DNA of 41,203 bases. Source: an uncultured Bacteroidales bacterium. Its GTDB lineage: Bacteria > Bacteroidota > Bacteroidia > Bacteroidales > Muribaculaceae. Of the stretch, positions 41,189-41,203 are shown one piece after another (the first letter of the stretch is position 1; each line of letters begins with the position of its first letter). The notes below the pieces were generated by a model. It was not told the DNA's origin, ran no database searches, and was given only the letters and a program-made list of their open reading frames with translations. The stretch spans positions 1-41,203 of the forward strand of contig CACZAC010000048.1 in NCBI GenBank assembly GCA_902779125.1, in the 5' to 3' direction. Both the position numbers and the translations under genes were made by a program.

Positions 41189-41203
41189 ATGAAAAATGGC
41201 AAA
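41189..41203 (+). CDS. Start of an unidentified gene, cut by the window end
   Basis: ATG AAA AAT GGC AAA at the edge gives only MKNGK. The preceding -7 box and the terminator upstream make a new gene start likely. Five residues are too few to name a family. A regulator of, or another enzyme in, maltodextrin use would fit the place. Confidence 0.35.

Overview
This window reads as a chromosomal stretch of an order Bacteroidales bacterium, of a Prevotellaceae/Muribaculaceae-like kind; I cannot fix the genus. The evidence is a complete porT-porP-gldKLMN type IX secretion set, a CBM-bearing malQ next to a type I pullulanase, promoters of the Bacteroidota form TTTG-N19/20-TAnnTTTG in front of many genes, and almost no Shine-Dalgarno sequences (two striking exceptions are described).

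Region 1 (1-5435, all minus strand) is the translation neighbourhood, listed in transcription order: rpsU, xerC, hpf, a tRNA group, tuf, tRNA-Trp, secE, nusG and rplK, the last cut by the window edge. The tRNA group is odd. It holds tRNA-Gly(TCC), tRNA-Thr(GGT) and a truncated tRNA that looks like the 5' part of tRNA-Thr(TGT) joined to the 3' end of a tRNA-Tyr. The rpsU leader has a strong hairpin and a perfect SD sequence. hpf has a perfect SD written into the last codons of xerC.

Region 2 (5462-12546, minus) is one compact operon for the type IX secretion core: porT, porP, gldK, gldL, gldM, gldN. It ends in a strong intrinsic terminator. Upstream of it, same strand, are two paralogous membrane acyltransferases.

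Region 3 (14867-33588) is an exopolysaccharide or surface-glycan locus. The plus-strand run is flippase, Wza-like export lipoprotein, Wzc-like tyrosine kinase/co-polymerase, Wzy-like polymerase, glycosyltransferase, secreted beta-helix protein and glycosyltransferase. After a palindrome-rich spacer come an MBOAT/SGNH O-acetylation pair (minus), a secreted CotH-family protein with dockerin-like repeats (plus), a 262-bp MITE-like element with a perfect 9-bp target duplication, and then a glycosyltransferase, a radical SAM/SPASM protein and another glycosyltransferase (minus). No initiating sugar-phosphate transferase or nucleotide-sugar enzyme is present, so the pathway must be completed elsewhere.

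Region 4 (33682-34785) is ychF. Region 5 (34863-41107) is a maltodextrin unit: a LacI-type operator, an MFS sugar transporter, malQ (4-alpha-glucanotransferase) and pulA (pullulanase), closed by a terminator. A promoter-like motif and the first five codons of a further gene lie at the right edge.

No CRISPR array, rRNA, prophage or transposase gene was seen. The most promising leads are the bS21/SD layout around rpsU-xerC-hpf, the rearranged tRNA group with a swapped elbow base pair, the MITE, and the secreted beta-helix and CotH proteins embedded in the glycan locus.
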